Of a DNA stretch of 64,000 nt, positions 1-11,094 are shown in pieces. Position 1 is the first letter of the stretch; the number at the start of each line of letters is the position of its first letter. The stretch comes from Jaltomata sinuosa (Eukaryota > Streptophyta > Magnoliopsida > Solanales > Solanaceae): positions 118,381 through 182,380 of the forward strand of contig QJPP01002946.1 of the NCBI GenBank assembly GCA_003996215.1, read 5' to 3'. Under the pieces are notes generated by a model. It made no database searches, had not been told where the DNA came from, and saw nothing but the letters and a program-made list of their open reading frames with translations. The translations under genes and the position numbers were made by a program.

Positions 1-528
1 GTCCCTTTTTATCCCAGGCCATCAATAAAGTTGCCTCAAATTCATGTACATCTTGGTTACGCCCAGATAAATTGAGTACCGTGAACCATGAGCCTATGTC
101 AAGACCTTCTAAATTATGTCATCAACTCAAGGAATACAAATCCTTCCACTAAAATTCAACACCCCACCAGAGTTCAACGTGGCATCCTTGGACTCTCCAG
201 ATGTTACTTTGCTCCGAAGTTTGCTCAATTGAAAATCCTAAAACTACTTGGCCTTTATCTCCTCTATGAATGTGGATTTGACCTCAATACTGGACAATAC
301 TCCACCTTTTTCTGAGATACCCAAGTTCATGAACCTAGATTCTAAGGCCTAAATCTCCCTTGCCAGTGGTTGCTTGGACACCCCCAAACAAGATAAACTG
401 CCCATGCTAATGGTCTTTCAGCTCAATGCGTCTGCCACCACATTAGCCTTACCCAGATGGTACTGGATGGTCACATTATAATCCTTTAACAACTCCATCC
501 ACCTTCTTTGTCTCAGATTCAAGTCCTT
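1..528 (-). pseudogene. A1 integrase zinc-binding region and RNase H/integrase linker (partial)
   Basis: Minus-strand translation gives broken fragments that match the linker and HHCC zinc-binding N-terminus of gypsy integrase. The equivalent stretch of A2 (29478-30000) reads more clearly, with KVLTEAHGS and related motifs. No continuous frame remains. The left end is cut by the window, so the catalytic core cannot be judged. The family function is DNA strand transfer of the cDNA ends into the host chromosome. Confidence 0.7.
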
Positions 529-1765
529 CTAAGTAAATACATGTTGCAGACTATGATGATCAGTGAACACCTCACACTTGACACCATAGAGATAGTGTCT
601 CCAAATTTTGAGTGCAAAAGACACCGCTGCCAACTCCAAGTCATAGGTTAGATAATTCTTTTCATCGACCTTCAATTGTCTAGAAGCATATGCTATCACA
701 TTCTTGTCATGCATCAACACCACACCCAAACCTAAATGTGAAGCATCATAATATAAAATAAAATCCTTACCTTCAACCAGCATGAAAGGATGGGAGTTGT
801 GGTAAGAAGTGTTTTGAGCTTTTGGAAGCTCTCTTCACACTTGTCGGACCACACAAATGGTATCTCCTTCTGAATCAACCTTATCAAGTGAGTAGCGATA
901 GACAGAAAGTCCTTGACAAATCTACAGTAGTAACCTACAAGTCCCATAAAACTCCTCACCTCAGCCACAAAGCTGGGCCAGACCCAATTCTTGGTTGCCT
1001 CAATCTTCTGGGGATCTACCATCACCCCCTTTTCTGACAACACATGCCCTAAAAAGGCGACTGAAGTCAACCAAAATTCACATTTAGAAAATTTTGCATA
1101 CAACTTCTGGTTCCTCAAAATTTCCAACACAATACGGAGATGTTTAGCATGCTCTTCCCTACTCTTGGAGTAGATCAAAATGTCATCTATAACCATGATG
1201 ATGAAAGAATCCAAATAGGACTTAAACACCCTATTAATCAAACTCATGAATGTTGCCGGCATATTGGTCAACCCAAATGACATCACTAGAAATTCTTAAT
1301 GCTAAAATCAGTCTTAGGAATGTTCTCAGGCCTAATCTTTAACTGACGATACCCTAACCTTAAGTCAATTTTTGAGAACAAAAATACACCTTGTAACTGG
1401 TCAAAAAGATCATCTATATGGGGTAAAGAGTACTTATTCCAGATGGTAACCTTATTCAACTGTCGGTAGTCTATGCACATACGCATACTAACATCCTTTT
1501 TTTTCATAAACAGTACCGGAACACCCCAAGATGAAGCACTGGGATGGATGAAACCCATATCCAAGAGTTCTTGAAGCTGAGTCTTAAGTTCCCTTAACTC
1601 TGTCGGAGCCATGTGATAAGAAGGAATGGAAATTGGGTGAGTGCCCGGCTCCAAGTCAATACAAAAATCAATGTCCCTGTCGAGAGGCATACCAGGAAAA
1701 TTCGCCAGAAATACCTCCTGAAACTCTGAAACAACTGGAACCAACTTAATATATGGGGACTCCAC
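529..1765 (-). pseudogene. A1 reverse transcriptase and RNase H, frameshifted
   Basis: Three overlapping frames together cover RT and RNase H. The N-terminal RT part (1286-1765) has the GTHPISIPSYHMAP lead-in and MCIDYRQLNKVT. The second frame (732-1286) has MSFGLTNMPATF and the catalytic MVIDDILIYS at about 1167-1196, the gypsy form of the YxDD box. The third (529-783) is RNase H with YYDASHLGLG and YASRQLK. The frame breaks near 1286 and again near 750, so no single polyprotein can be made. A2 lacks the RT core that is preserved here. Confidence 0.9.
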
Positions 1766-2450
1766 CCTATCATCCTAAATATGATCCAAAAAGGCCAAAC
1801 ACCCTCTCCCCACTAGCTTCTTAGCTTAAACAAACGATATGTTCTTAGTTGGCATATGTACACACCTTCCCACTCTAGTCTATCCTTACTCGAAACAACT
1901 AGAGCCATAGTCTTAGCATTAAAATTCAATATAGCATGATAAGGAGATAATCAGGTCATGCCCAAAAATAACATCGAAGTCTACCATATCTAGAATTACC
2001 AAATCTACCCAAGTCTGCAACCTCACAAATATCACCGAACAAGTATGGTAAACATGAGTCACAATCACTGACTCTCCAACCAGGGTAGACACATGGATAG
2101 GGAATCAAGGAGATCACATATCAAATCCATACCCAATGCAAAGTTCACAGACACATAAGAATAAGTAGATCTTGGGTCAAATAGTACAGAAGCCATCCTA
2201 TCACAGACAAGAATTATACATGTGATCACCGTGTCTAATGCCTCCACCTCAGATCTTCTTGGAAAAGCATAGCAGTGAGCCCGGTCATCAATTCAAATAA
2301 CTTCCTTAGTTGTCTGCACTGCACCCCTACCCGTGCCGCCATTACCTCTGCCTCTCTGACCTCTCTAAAAGTTACCTGGCCCACTCTGTGGATGACCTCT
2401 AGCATATCCACTTATATCTGTCGTGACCACAACCTTCGACTGCTGCTGAG
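1766..2450 (-). pseudogene. A1 aspartic protease and gag-pol junction, broken
   Basis: A fragment at 2065-2247 contains VLFDPRSTYSYVS. This is the retrotransposon protease active-site region DPGSTYSYVS with Gly replaced by Arg. The flanking stretches are in other frames with several stops. Between 1766 and 2064 the RT N-terminal linker is recognisable only by comparison with A2 (30308-31162), where the same stretch is open. The enzyme would have cut the Gag-Pol polyprotein; it cannot work here. Confidence 0.8.
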
Positions 2451-3562
2451 CCTAAGTACTCGTCTGTCTGTGAGGGCAATCCCTCTTAAAATGGACCATA
2501 TCACCATAATAGAAACAACTGCGATCAAGTGAAGGCCTGATGGTAGATGTGTAAGAAGCTCCCTGGCCTCTAGAAGCTAAAAACTGCTGACTAGCTCCCA
2601 GACGCCCACTTGTAGTGGCTGGCAGGGCTGACTGAATAGGACAGGCAGAGAACACCTGTTGGTTATGTCCCCTGGAGTAAGAACCACTGAAATTTCCATT
2701 ATTCAGGGGTTTCTTGGCCAGCACTTTAGCCTTACCAACCTGCTTAACCCCTTCTAACTTTTTCACATAATCAGTGACCTCATTGAAGCTTTTCCCTGCT
2801 GAAGTCATGTGCACGGACAACACTTGAAAATCAGTGTACAGACCCTTCATAAGCAACCTAACCCTCTCCTCTTTGTTACCCAACCACAGTGTAGTAAAAC
2901 GAGACAAGGCATGAAACTTGGCCTCATAAGCAGAGATCAACATGCTACCCTATTCAAGAGATAGGAACTCATCCTTTTTGCAATCTCTCAAAGTACGAGG
3001 CACGTACTTCCCTAAGAAGAGAGCATGAAACTTCTCCTAAGTCAATGGAGGCAAGGTCGATGGCCGACATTCCAAATGAGACCTCCACCATTGCTTAGCA
3101 TCACCCTGCAGCTGAAAAGTGATGAACTCAACCACATGGTGTTGCACAATGCCTAGCTTGTACAGCCTCTCATAACAGTCCAATATAAACACATAAGCAT
3201 CTTCCTTCTCAGTACCCTCAAATGAATGAGGTTTCAGCTTGAGGAACTTAGTCAGCATCTTGTGCTCATTCCCTGTCATGACCAGACCTAGCATTGGTCT
3301 GAAGAAGTCATTTATGCCCGATGCTGTATCTATTCTAGGAGCTACAATAACCATTGTTTGGGTACCTATATCTTGATCTACAACACCCACGGGGGTTCTC
3401 AAGCACCAACTAGTCCACTCAGAAAACTCAACACCTGCTGAAATGCTGCAAGAGTGATAGTGGGAAGGCCTGCACCTCCAGTCGGTGCCGCCTACGCCTG
3501 CTCCACACCTTCCTCAACAACCACCTCGACTTTCTCTTTAACTTGATCTTGGGGTGGGGGAG
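2451..3562 (-). pseudogene. A1 gag: capsid and CCHC nucleocapsid portion
   Basis: Two open segments (3037-3402 and 2452-2943) are separated by in-frame stops. The first carries the capsid-type HSFEGTEKEDAYVFILDCYE and WWRSH motifs of gypsy Gag. The second ends in one CCHC-like knuckle, CFYYGDMVHFKRDC, where the usual second Cys has become Tyr. Gag packages the element RNA and builds the particle. The N-terminal 50 or so residues lie at 10732-10877, cut away by B1; the frame matches across the two halves when B1 and one copy of the target duplication are discounted. Confidence 0.9.
3558..3562. repeat. Target-site duplication of B1, left copy
   Basis: GGGAG lies directly before the B1 5' LTR. 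TGGAG (10732-10736) lies directly after its 3' LTR, so 4 of 5 bases match. Both halves of the A1 gag reading frame agree with a 5-bp duplication here. Confidence 0.75.
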
Positions 3563-5763
3563 TGTAACACCCTAGAATTTGATTCAACTTTTAAAGTTAG
3601 AATCTCTAAAAATTTTGAAACTTCTAGGGATCACGAGTCAAGTCCATGAGCCATGGAAGGAACCACGAGTCGTGGAAGTGACCCGTGAAACTATTCCTAC
3701 AGATCATCCTCAGGTTTGAGAACTATGAGGCCGGTTCATGAACCATGGATGGTTCCATGAGTCATGGAACCAACCCGTGGAACTCAGACTAAGGGTTACT
3801 AGTTTTCCCATGAACCACGAGTAGGTTCCACGACTCATAGAAGTTTCTACGGGTCTTCCAGTTGAGTCATGGAAACTCATGCAAAGCTTGGAATTGTGGC
3901 TCCAAAATCATGACTTCAATCCATGAGTGGTAGTTACATCTACGGTCCGTGGAAAGGACCCGTGGAACCTGAAGCTAAGTTTTTAATCAGCTTTTCTCCA
4001 ATTAAATCCTAGGGGTATTTCTATAATTACCCACTCTTTTAACTTCTAAGTGAGGTCATTTTGACCATTTTAGTAGGGTTTTATTTCCTAATAGCCTAAA
4101 CTCTTCTCATTCTAAGCAATCCTATTCCAAAAGGAGGAAGAAATCCTTCAAGCTCCAAGTTCAAGTCTCCATTTCTTTTCATCTTAAGATCAAGCAAGCT
4201 TCAATAAGGTATGTGGGTATTCAATAAGGGAATTCCTTCACCCTTATGCCCAAAACCCCAATCTTCTAAATTAATTTTATGAATTTTTAAATTAGGGTTC
4301 TTACCCAATTATCATGGGTTCTTCTATAAATTATTTCATCGTGATTCTTCTATGAATTCTAACTCCAAATTTCTTGGTTTTGCATGCATTTTTATAAGAG
4401 GTTTCCGATTTATTATTTGAAGGCTAACCGTTGTCCAAATGTCCAATTTGTGAAATTGTTATGAATTTAGTCTACTAGCATCAATTCATGGTTTCTCACC
4501 TTTTACCCATGAGATTCCTTATGTATTTTCAAAAGCCCATGCATTGAGAATGATTTCTAGCATGATTTCACCCTATGGTATGTTTTCAATCAAAAGCCCT
4601 ATTTTGAAAGTCTATAAAGCTATGCATGTATTGAGTAAGTTTTATATGATTTTGTACAAGCACGATGAACAAGGAATGTTTTCAAATACATGATTGTTAG
4701 CATATGATTTATGACATGATATGGAGCTTAGGATTACAACAGTATATTCATGATTTGTATGACATCCTGACGTTCCATTAATGCTCATGAATTATTTTCA
4801 AAACCTAAGTTTGTGAGTTGTATGATGATCCGGGTTTGCCAATATGATTATGATTATGAACAAGATTTGGCATCTAGATATGTCACATGTATGTGAGCTA
4901 TATGTATGTTTTGGGAGTAGTATTTATCACCGAGTGATGAGTGTTCAAGATAACCCAAGTCCAAAACTACGTTGCCACCACATGTTGCCCTATGTTGTAT
5001 TTGACAGGATCCTATTATGACATGGTTCTAACCTTGGTCGGTTAGGACAACCTTTTTCAGTGTGGGTGCATGACACTGGACTCCATGTAGCTCATCATGG
5101 TTTAATGTCAGTTAAAAGAAACTCCCGTGTGAATGTTTTCATGTTTTCTAAGTCTTATGATATCTTATTTTGAGATTTGACGTTTATCTCATGCTTTATT
5201 CTTTCATTATGATATTTACTTATGATTTCTTCTATTTATGCATGAACTCAATTTTAAGCATGATTTTAAGTATACTTTATCATTATTTATGCATATCTCA
5301 CATACTCAGTACATTCCATAGTACTGACTGCATACCTCTTTGTGCTATATCCTATTATAATGTAGATCTTGTAGCCCACTCCCAGATTCATGGCTAGTAG
5401 ATTAGCAATACATCTAACCTGCTTGGTGAGTCCTCTTCCTTTGAGGACTTGGAGTTTAGCTTCATTCTAGACTATTAGTTCTTTTATTCAGTTTTCAATA
5501 TTTAGAGTTAGTTGGCGACTTGTCCCAGCAGCTCGTGAGTAGTAGAGGCTTTCATACATAGAGTCAGATATTCAGTTTAACTTAGATTGTCATTTTTAGA
5601 ATTATATTTATATGACAGATCAAGTTGCTCATTACTTCAGTTAAGCTTCCGTTCTTATGTTTTGTTCAGTTTTTAAGTAATGCTAATGCCAGAGGGTTAT
5701 CTTGAGATCACTTGTGATCTTGGGTCCTGTATTACATCTAGGGGGTACGCTCGGGGCATGACA
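3563..5763 (+). repeat. B1 5' LTR
   Basis: It starts TGTAACACCC and ends CATGACA (TG...CA ends). It is collinear with 8516-10731, with scattered substitutions and small indels. Positions 3630-3970 hold a cluster of short palindromes built on CCACGAGTCGTGG. It should contain U3, R and U5; no promoter element is clear enough to place. Confidence 0.93.
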
Positions 5764-5767
5764 AACT

Positions 5768-5779
5768 TGATATTAGAGA
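5768..5779 (+). promoter_or_regulatory. B1 primer-binding site, decayed initiator-Met type
   Basis: TGATATTAGAGA lies 4 nt after the LTR end. The intact form TGGTATCAGAGC occurs at the same place in E (21745). The differences include G-to-A and C-to-T changes. This is where a tRNA primes minus-strand DNA synthesis. Confidence 0.75.
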
Positions 5780-5829
5780 ATCAGGTTCAAGAGTCCTAGG
5801 GTGTCTAAAAGTCGCATCAAATAGAGTCT

Positions 5830-5865
5830 CTTTCATGGGTGTGAAGCGTGCCACACTTATGAAAG
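5830..5865 (+). ncRNA. B1 leader hairpin with self-complementary loop
   Basis: CTTTCAT, GG and GTGTG pair with CACAC, TT and ATGAAAG around an 8-nt loop (AAGCGTGC), giving about 14 base pairs including two G-U pairs. The same hairpin occurs in E (21806-21843) and B2 (about 51510-51545) with compensating base changes. Position between primer site and gag start suggests an RNA packaging or dimerisation signal; that role is inference. Confidence 0.65.
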
Positions 5866-5975
5866 GGAGGCTACGAGATGTCTTAGTTATAACTTCACTT
5901 CTTTCATATTCAATATCATTTGATAGATTTTAAATCTATTTACCCTTCTAATCCATTCCTTATGCATTTCAGATA

Positions 5976-6416
5976 ATGCCTCCCCAAAGAAACTCCAAAA
6001 GGGATGCTAATCCTCCTGTTCCTGACCACGTGGTTATGAATGCAAAATTTCGTGAAGCCATCTGTATGTTGGCTCAAGCCATGGCAGCTCAGTTGAATGA
6101 GAAAGAGAAACTGAAGAAGAGAGAGAGCGAGAATAATAAAACCAGCACATGGAACTACAACTCTAGTCAGCAGAAAACTGGTTGTAGGAACCGGTCACCT
6201 TTTCAGCAAAGGTCATCCGGACCAACTCCTTCTCCAGTTAGTACACCTACACTCGATTCTCAGTCTTGTCATAGTAGGGCTCTGAAGACCTTGAGGTACC
6301 CCTGTTATAGTAGTTGTGGTAAGTTTTATCTAGGTGAGTGCCTTGATGGCAAAGAAAGGTGTTTTAGGTGTGGTCAGTTAGGTCATAGGATCAGGGATTT
6401 CCCCTCAGCTAAGTAG
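5976..6416 (+). CDS. B1 mini-Gag: Gag N-terminus joined to a zinc-knuckle tail, no capsid domain
   Basis: This is a 146-residue open frame. Residues 1-40 (MPPQRNSKR... MLAQAMAAQL) match the start of the E Gag (MPPRRANAR...). The frame then passes through a charged linker straight to the tail: a first, degenerate knuckle near residues 110-122 (His replaced by Tyr) and a second, CFRCGQLGHRIRDF at 129-142, whose last Cys has become Phe. The roughly 160-residue capsid part is missing without frame loss. B2 has the same layout, so the short form existed before both copies moved. The stop at 6414 is TAG where B2 reads CAG, so the frame was once longer. It probably bound element RNA and could not form a particle by itself. 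Confidence 0.8.
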   Translation: MPPQRNSKRDANPPVPDHVVMNAKFREAICMLAQAMAAQLNEKEKLKKRESENNKTSTWNYNSSQQKTGCRNRSPFQQRSSGPTPSPVSTPTLDSQSCHSRALKTLRYPCYSSCGKFYLGECLDGKERCFRCGQLGHRIRDFPSAK

Positions 6417-8197
6417 AGCAACTATGGTGTTCATCTCCAAAATCGATTCCCTTCATTGCCTAGCCAGCCGGGTCAGAGTATTCCTCCAGAAGTTGAATCA
6501 GGTATGTCACTAGATTTTCTTCCTTTATGCATCCATAGTGCCCAGACCCCTATTCTTGTTTGGTTATGATTTGTCTTAACTTAGAGCAAAGTGGAGATAG
6601 AAGGGTTGAGGCCTAGACCTCTAGGTGAAGGAAAGTCTTAGACAATAGAAAGAAGTGAGTATTCGTGCTAGATTCTAGAGTAGTGTATGTTTTGTTAGAG
6701 TAAAATGATCATAGTTACTTTGAGAGATTGGTGAGAGGTCCATAGACTTAGAAGGGTAGCATGAATCTAAGGAAGAGATGGTGGGATGTAGAATCGGTCA
6801 GATTTTGTAGGCTCAAAGAGTGATGCTTTTGGGTGTTAGAACAAAGTTAGTAGGGGAGCAGAAGCTTAATTCCATCCTAGCATCATAAGTATACTTCTGT
6901 CACTATAACACCTTTTGCATGTCTTGTGTGTCAGCGCCATGGTCCTATTTTAATTTACGCAGTCCATTCATATTCATGCTCATATTCAGCTTTTAGAATG
7001 ACAAGTGATTTCTTCAGACAATGATTCTACTCTTACTCTGCGAGTATAAATCTTAGTTTTATGCCTTGGGGTTTGTTATCTATGTAAAATCATGTCTCTC
7101 AGTATACTTAGTCATGTTTACTCAGTCAGTCTTCAAAAATGACCTAATGGCTAATCAAATCATGCTACGCCATGTATGTGCTCAGACCTGATTTCTTGAA
7201 ATAGTTCATGCTTATGATTTCCTTGCTCTAAAGCCCTTTGACCTTTGCCTTTGATGACGAGGGGTGGTGATCCCCACTATTCATGTCTTACTTGCCTTGT
7301 ATATGAAGTGCCCATGCCTATTGTGCTCAACTCCCTAAGCCTCACCTTGAGTGGCTTGATCACGTTAAGTGTAAGTCAAAGATCAATCTGTAATCCTTCA
7401 TTCGTGACACTCATGCTCCCACTCTTTTCTTTCAGTAAATCTGGTTTATGTTTTTATAAGCGTTAGGGGAGAAGGCCTTGTAGTATCCTAGATGGGAGGT
7501 AGCAGATTTATTTTCCTTATTGGTGTACTTGTTCCACCTTGGCTTCTAGGTGTGGGCAAATTGGGAGGTAAGGATTGTTCATCCGAAATGGCTAGTTGAA
7601 GAATTTATGTATGTCCCCCCTGTAGAAGTGCTGGAAGTTGCGACTCCTAATTATGATAGGGAAGAGGAGGGAAGTCTTGAATAGGGTAGGCTACGAAACC
7701 ATAAGGCGACCATAGTGATAAGCTTGAATATTGTGATGGAATACATGTGGACCTTTGCTCTGCGCAACTAGTGACCCTTTGATTAGGAGTTCAAGGTTAG
7801 TTGGTCGATGTGATAAGAAGGAATACTACTCTTGGGAGGTAATTCTAGATGCAAGAGATTTGGTCGAGATAGGTTTGAACATGGAGAAGTAGGTCGTTAG
7901 ACTCAGACCCTAGTATCTCTATGTGCGCTATTGAGATTGTTAGTTGCATATGGTAAGTGTGGTATTTAGAAGAGAATAGTTTTCCCGTTTATCTACTTCT
8001 TTCAATTTGATGTCCCTTGCAGTTAACTGCGATTTCTAAAATGTGTTTGTTCTTTATGAGTTCCAGCTAAGTCCCTGCCCTTAAATCCAAACCAGGCGTC
8101 AATATAGATATTTAGTTTTTTGTCCCATCAGTCATTCCATACTCTTAGTATGCATACGTGTCTCATGAATCTAGATCAATTTATATTTCAGTACAAA
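6417..8197 (+). other. B1 non-coding interior
   Basis: This stretch has no recognisable protease, RT, RNase H or integrase and only short, stop-rich frames. It is collinear in reverse complement with the B2 interior: for example 6520-6570 matches about 50800-50850, and 7230-7270 matches about 49970-50010. It is therefore a genuine part of family B, not random filler. Confidence 0.8.
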
Positions 8198-8320
8198 ATC
8201 AGTCACCATGAAGGTACTCAGTTGAGGGAGCTACTTAGGAAGCAGAACCAGTCATGAAAGTCAAGTACCCTCACCTTTTTCCTTCTGACCCAGTTTCAGC
8301 TTGAGGTAATAGTTTCCTCC
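8198..8320 (+). pseudogene. B1 remnant of the pol C-terminus (chromodomain tail)
   Basis: In one frame this reads SVEGAT, a TAG, then EAEPVMKVKYPHLFPSDPVSA and a stop. It matches the end of the E polyprotein (26470-26560: SVEGATWEAEA ... YPHLFPSDSVS). It shows that family B descends from a complete chromovirus close to E by loss of most of pol. Confidence 0.75.
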
Positions 8321-8500
8321 TATGTATGTCCCTCTGACTCTATTCCATCAGTTTCTCTCATGATCCCAGCATGCATTCATGTTTTTCGGAGTTAGTTCAA
8401 TCAGTTTCAAGTTGAAAAGCTCAGTTTTCATATTTGTTGCTTGGTTGGGCTGTTTTATCTCCAGTTTCCTTGCTTAGTCTTCATTCGAGGAAGAATGATC

Positions 8501-8515
8501 CCAAGGAGGAGATAT
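8501..8515 (+). promoter_or_regulatory. B1 polypurine tract
   Basis: A purine-rich run (CCAAGGAGGAGATAT) lies directly before the 3' LTR start TGTAAAACC. This is the expected place for the RNase H-resistant primer of plus-strand synthesis. E has a similar run at 26771-26786. Confidence 0.6.
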
Positions 8516-10731
8516 TGTAAAACCTCAGAATTCGATTCAGCTTTTAAAGTTTGAATCTCTAAAACTTCTGAAACTTCCAAGGATCACGAGTCAAGTCCAC
8601 GAGCTGTGGAAGGAACCACGAGTTGTAAAAGTGACCCATGAAACTAGTCCTACAGATTATCCTCAGGTATGAGAACTATGAGGCCAGTTTACAACCCTTG
8701 GGTGGTTCCACGAGTCATGGAACCAACCCGTGGAACTCAGACTGAGGGTCACCAGTTTTCCCATGAACCACGAGTAGGTTCCATGACTCGTAGAAGTTTC
8801 TATGGGTCATCCTGTTGAGTCATGGAAACTCATCCGCAGCTTGGAATTTTGGCTCAGGAATCACGACTTCAATCCACGAGCCATGGTTACTTCTACGGTC
8901 CATGGAAAGGACCAATAGAACCTGAAGCCGAGTTTTTAATCAGCTTTTCTCCGATTAAATCCCAGGGGTATTACTATAATTACCCACCCTTTTAAGTCCT
9001 AAGTGAGGTCGTTTTGACCATTTTAGTAGGGTTTTATTCCCTAATAGCCTAAACTCTTCTCATTCTAAGCAATCCTATTCCAAAAGGAGGAAGAAATCCT
9101 TCAAGCTCCAAGTCTGAAGCTCCAAGTTCAAGTCTCCATTTATTTTCACCTTAAGATCAAGCAAGTGTCAATAAGGTGTGTGGGTATTCAATAAGGGAAT
9201 TCCTTCACCCTTATGCCCAAAACCCCAATGTTCTAAATTGATTTTGTGAATTATTAAATTAGGGTTCTTACTTAATTCTCATGGGTTCTTCTATAAATTA
9301 TTTCCTCGTGATTCTTCTATGAATTCTAACTCCAAATTTCTTGGCTTTGCATGGATTTTTATAAGAGGTTTCCTATTTAGGATTTGAAGGCTAACCCTTG
9401 TCCAATTTGTCAAATTGTTATGAATTTAGTCTACTAGCATTAATTCATGGTTTCTCACCTTTTACCCATGTTTCATATGAGATTCCTTAAGTGTTTTCAA
9501 AAGCCCATGCATTGAGAATGATTTCTAGCATGATTTCACCCTATGGTATGCTTTCAATCAAAAACCCTATTTTGAAAGTCTATAAAGCTATGCATGTGTT
9601 GAGTAAGTTTTCCATGATTTTGTACAAGCACGATGAACAAGGCATGTTTTCAAATACATGATTGTTAGCATATGATTTATGACATGATATGGAGCTTAGG
9701 CTCACAACAGTATATTTATGATTTTTATGACATCCCGACGTTCCATTAATTCTCTTGAACTATTTTCAAAACCAAGGTTTGTGAGTTGTAAGATGATTCG
9801 GGTTTGCCAATATGATTATGATTATGAACAAGATTTTGCATCTAGATATGTCACATGTATGTGAGCTATATGTATGTTTTGGGAGTAGTATTTAGCACCG
9901 AGTGATGAGGGTTTCAGATAACCCAAGTCCAAAACTACGTTGTCACCATAGGTTTCCCTCTGTGACTTATGACAGGATCCTATTATGACATGGTTCTAAC
10001 CTTGGCCGGTTAGGACAACCTTTTTCAGTGTGGGTACATGACACTGAACTCCATGTAGCTCATCATGGTTTAATGTCGGTTAAGAGAAACTCCTATATGA
10101 ATATTTTCAAGTTTTCTAAGTCTTATGATATCTTTTTTTGAGGTATGACTTTTATCTCATGCTTTATTCTTTCATTATGATATTTACTTATGATTTCTTC
10201 TATTGATGCATGAACTCAGTTTTAAGCATGCTTTCAAGTATACTTTATCATGATTTATGCATATCTCGCATACTCAGTATATTCTATAGTACTGACCGAA
10301 TACCTCTTTGTGTTGCATCCTATTATGATGTAGATCTTGTAGCCCTCTCCCAGATTCGTGGCTAGTAGATCAGTAGCACATCTAGCTAGCTTGGTGAGTC
10401 CTCTTCCTTTGAGGACTTGGAGTTTAGCTTCATTCTAGACTATTAGTTCTTTCATTCAGTTTTCAGTATTTAGAGTTAGTTGGGGGCTTGTCCCAACAAC
10501 TCGTCAATAGTAGAGGCTTTCAGACATAGAGTCAGATATTCAGTTTAACTAAAATTGTCATTTTTAGACTTATATTTATATGACAGATCAAGTTGCTCAT
10601 TACTTCAGTTAAGCTTCCATTCTTATGTTTTGTTCAGTTTTTAAGATATGCTAATGTCAGAGGGTTATCTTGAGATCACTTATGATCTTAGGTCTCCTGT
10701 TACATCCAGAGGGTAGGCTCGGGGTGTGACA
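8516..10731 (+). repeat. B1 3' LTR
   Basis: It starts TGTAAAACCTCAGAATTCG and ends GGGGTGTGACA. It is collinear with 3563-5763, including the palindrome block (8580-8920). Differences from the 5' LTR are spread throughout, which puts B1 among the moderately old insertions. Confidence 0.93.
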
Positions 10732-10877
10732 TGGAGGGTTGCCTCATGTGCTTCTGCAGCTGCCTGAGCTCCAACCCTGGCGGGTGTTTCTCTACCTCGG
10801 CCACTGCCCTTGCCCCTTCCTCTACCTCTTACAGCTGGGCCCGCTGGTCTCGCTCTGTTGTTCCTTGTATTAACCAT
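10732..10877 (-). pseudogene. A1 gag N-terminus, separated from the rest by B1
   Basis: Reading leftward from an ATG at 10877, the frame begins MVNTRNNRARPAGPAVRGRG and continues as an Arg/Gly- and Ala-rich stretch up to the B1 junction. A basic N-terminus with this MVNTR/MVRTR start is also seen in D2 (63130), and is usual for Tekay-type Gag. The rest of gag resumes at 3562. The ATG follows directly on a pyrimidine-rich stretch ending in CCGCAG. Confidence 0.88.
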
Positions 10878-11078
10878 CTGCGGACAGAAGAGTAAAAGAG
10901 TTAGATACCAATTCGTATCACCAGATACCAATTGGAATCAAGTTATAGCACGAAGGAATGAAGAAGTGATAGTTTCCTAAAGTCCTATAGCCTCTCGAAG
11001 AAAAGTACATACATCTTTGTACCATTCCACAAGACTGTACTAGACTCATTTTGGTATGACGAGATCAATGAACATAGG

Positions 11079-11090
11079 GCTTTGATACCA
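11079..11090 (-). promoter_or_regulatory. A1 primer-binding site, initiator-Met type
   Basis: On the minus strand this reads TGGTATCAAAGC, 4 nt inside the LTR edge. It matches the usual TGGTATCAGAGC with one G-to-A change. Confidence 0.88.
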
Positions 11091-11094
11091 TCTT

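Larger units (their letters stand above)
1..3562 (-). mobile_element. Element A1 (Ty3/gypsy chromovirus), 3' internal part, left of nested B1
   Basis: This is the gag-pol body of a minus-strand element running off the left window edge. From right to left it reads gag, protease, RT, RNase H and the start of integrase. It resumes at 10732 (gag start), primer site and 5' LTR (to 13367) after the nested insertion of B1. The same domain order and closely similar sequence occur in A2 (28922-32340), so both belong to one family. Integrase catalytic core, chromodomain and 3' LTR must lie left of the window. Every domain carries stops, so this copy is dead. Confidence 0.93.
3563..10731 (+). mobile_element. 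Element B1: pol-less LTR retrotransposon nested in A1
   Basis: This is a complete plus-strand element with two LTRs of about 2.2 kb, a decayed Met-type primer site, a short gag, and about 2 kb without recognisable pol. A tiny remnant of the pol C-terminus sits before the 3' LTR. A second copy with the same unusual interior, B2, lies at 46475-53052 in the opposite orientation. The internal region is only about 2.75 kb, against about 5 kb in the related pol-bearing element E. It must depend on proteins made elsewhere. Confidence 0.9.

Noticed and set aside
1..3562. Integrated plant pararetrovirus as an explanation for the RT/RNase H stretches
   Set aside because: LTRs, tRNA primer sites, target duplications, integrase and chromodomain-like tails show Ty3/gypsy retrotransposons; no movement or coat protein signal is seen.
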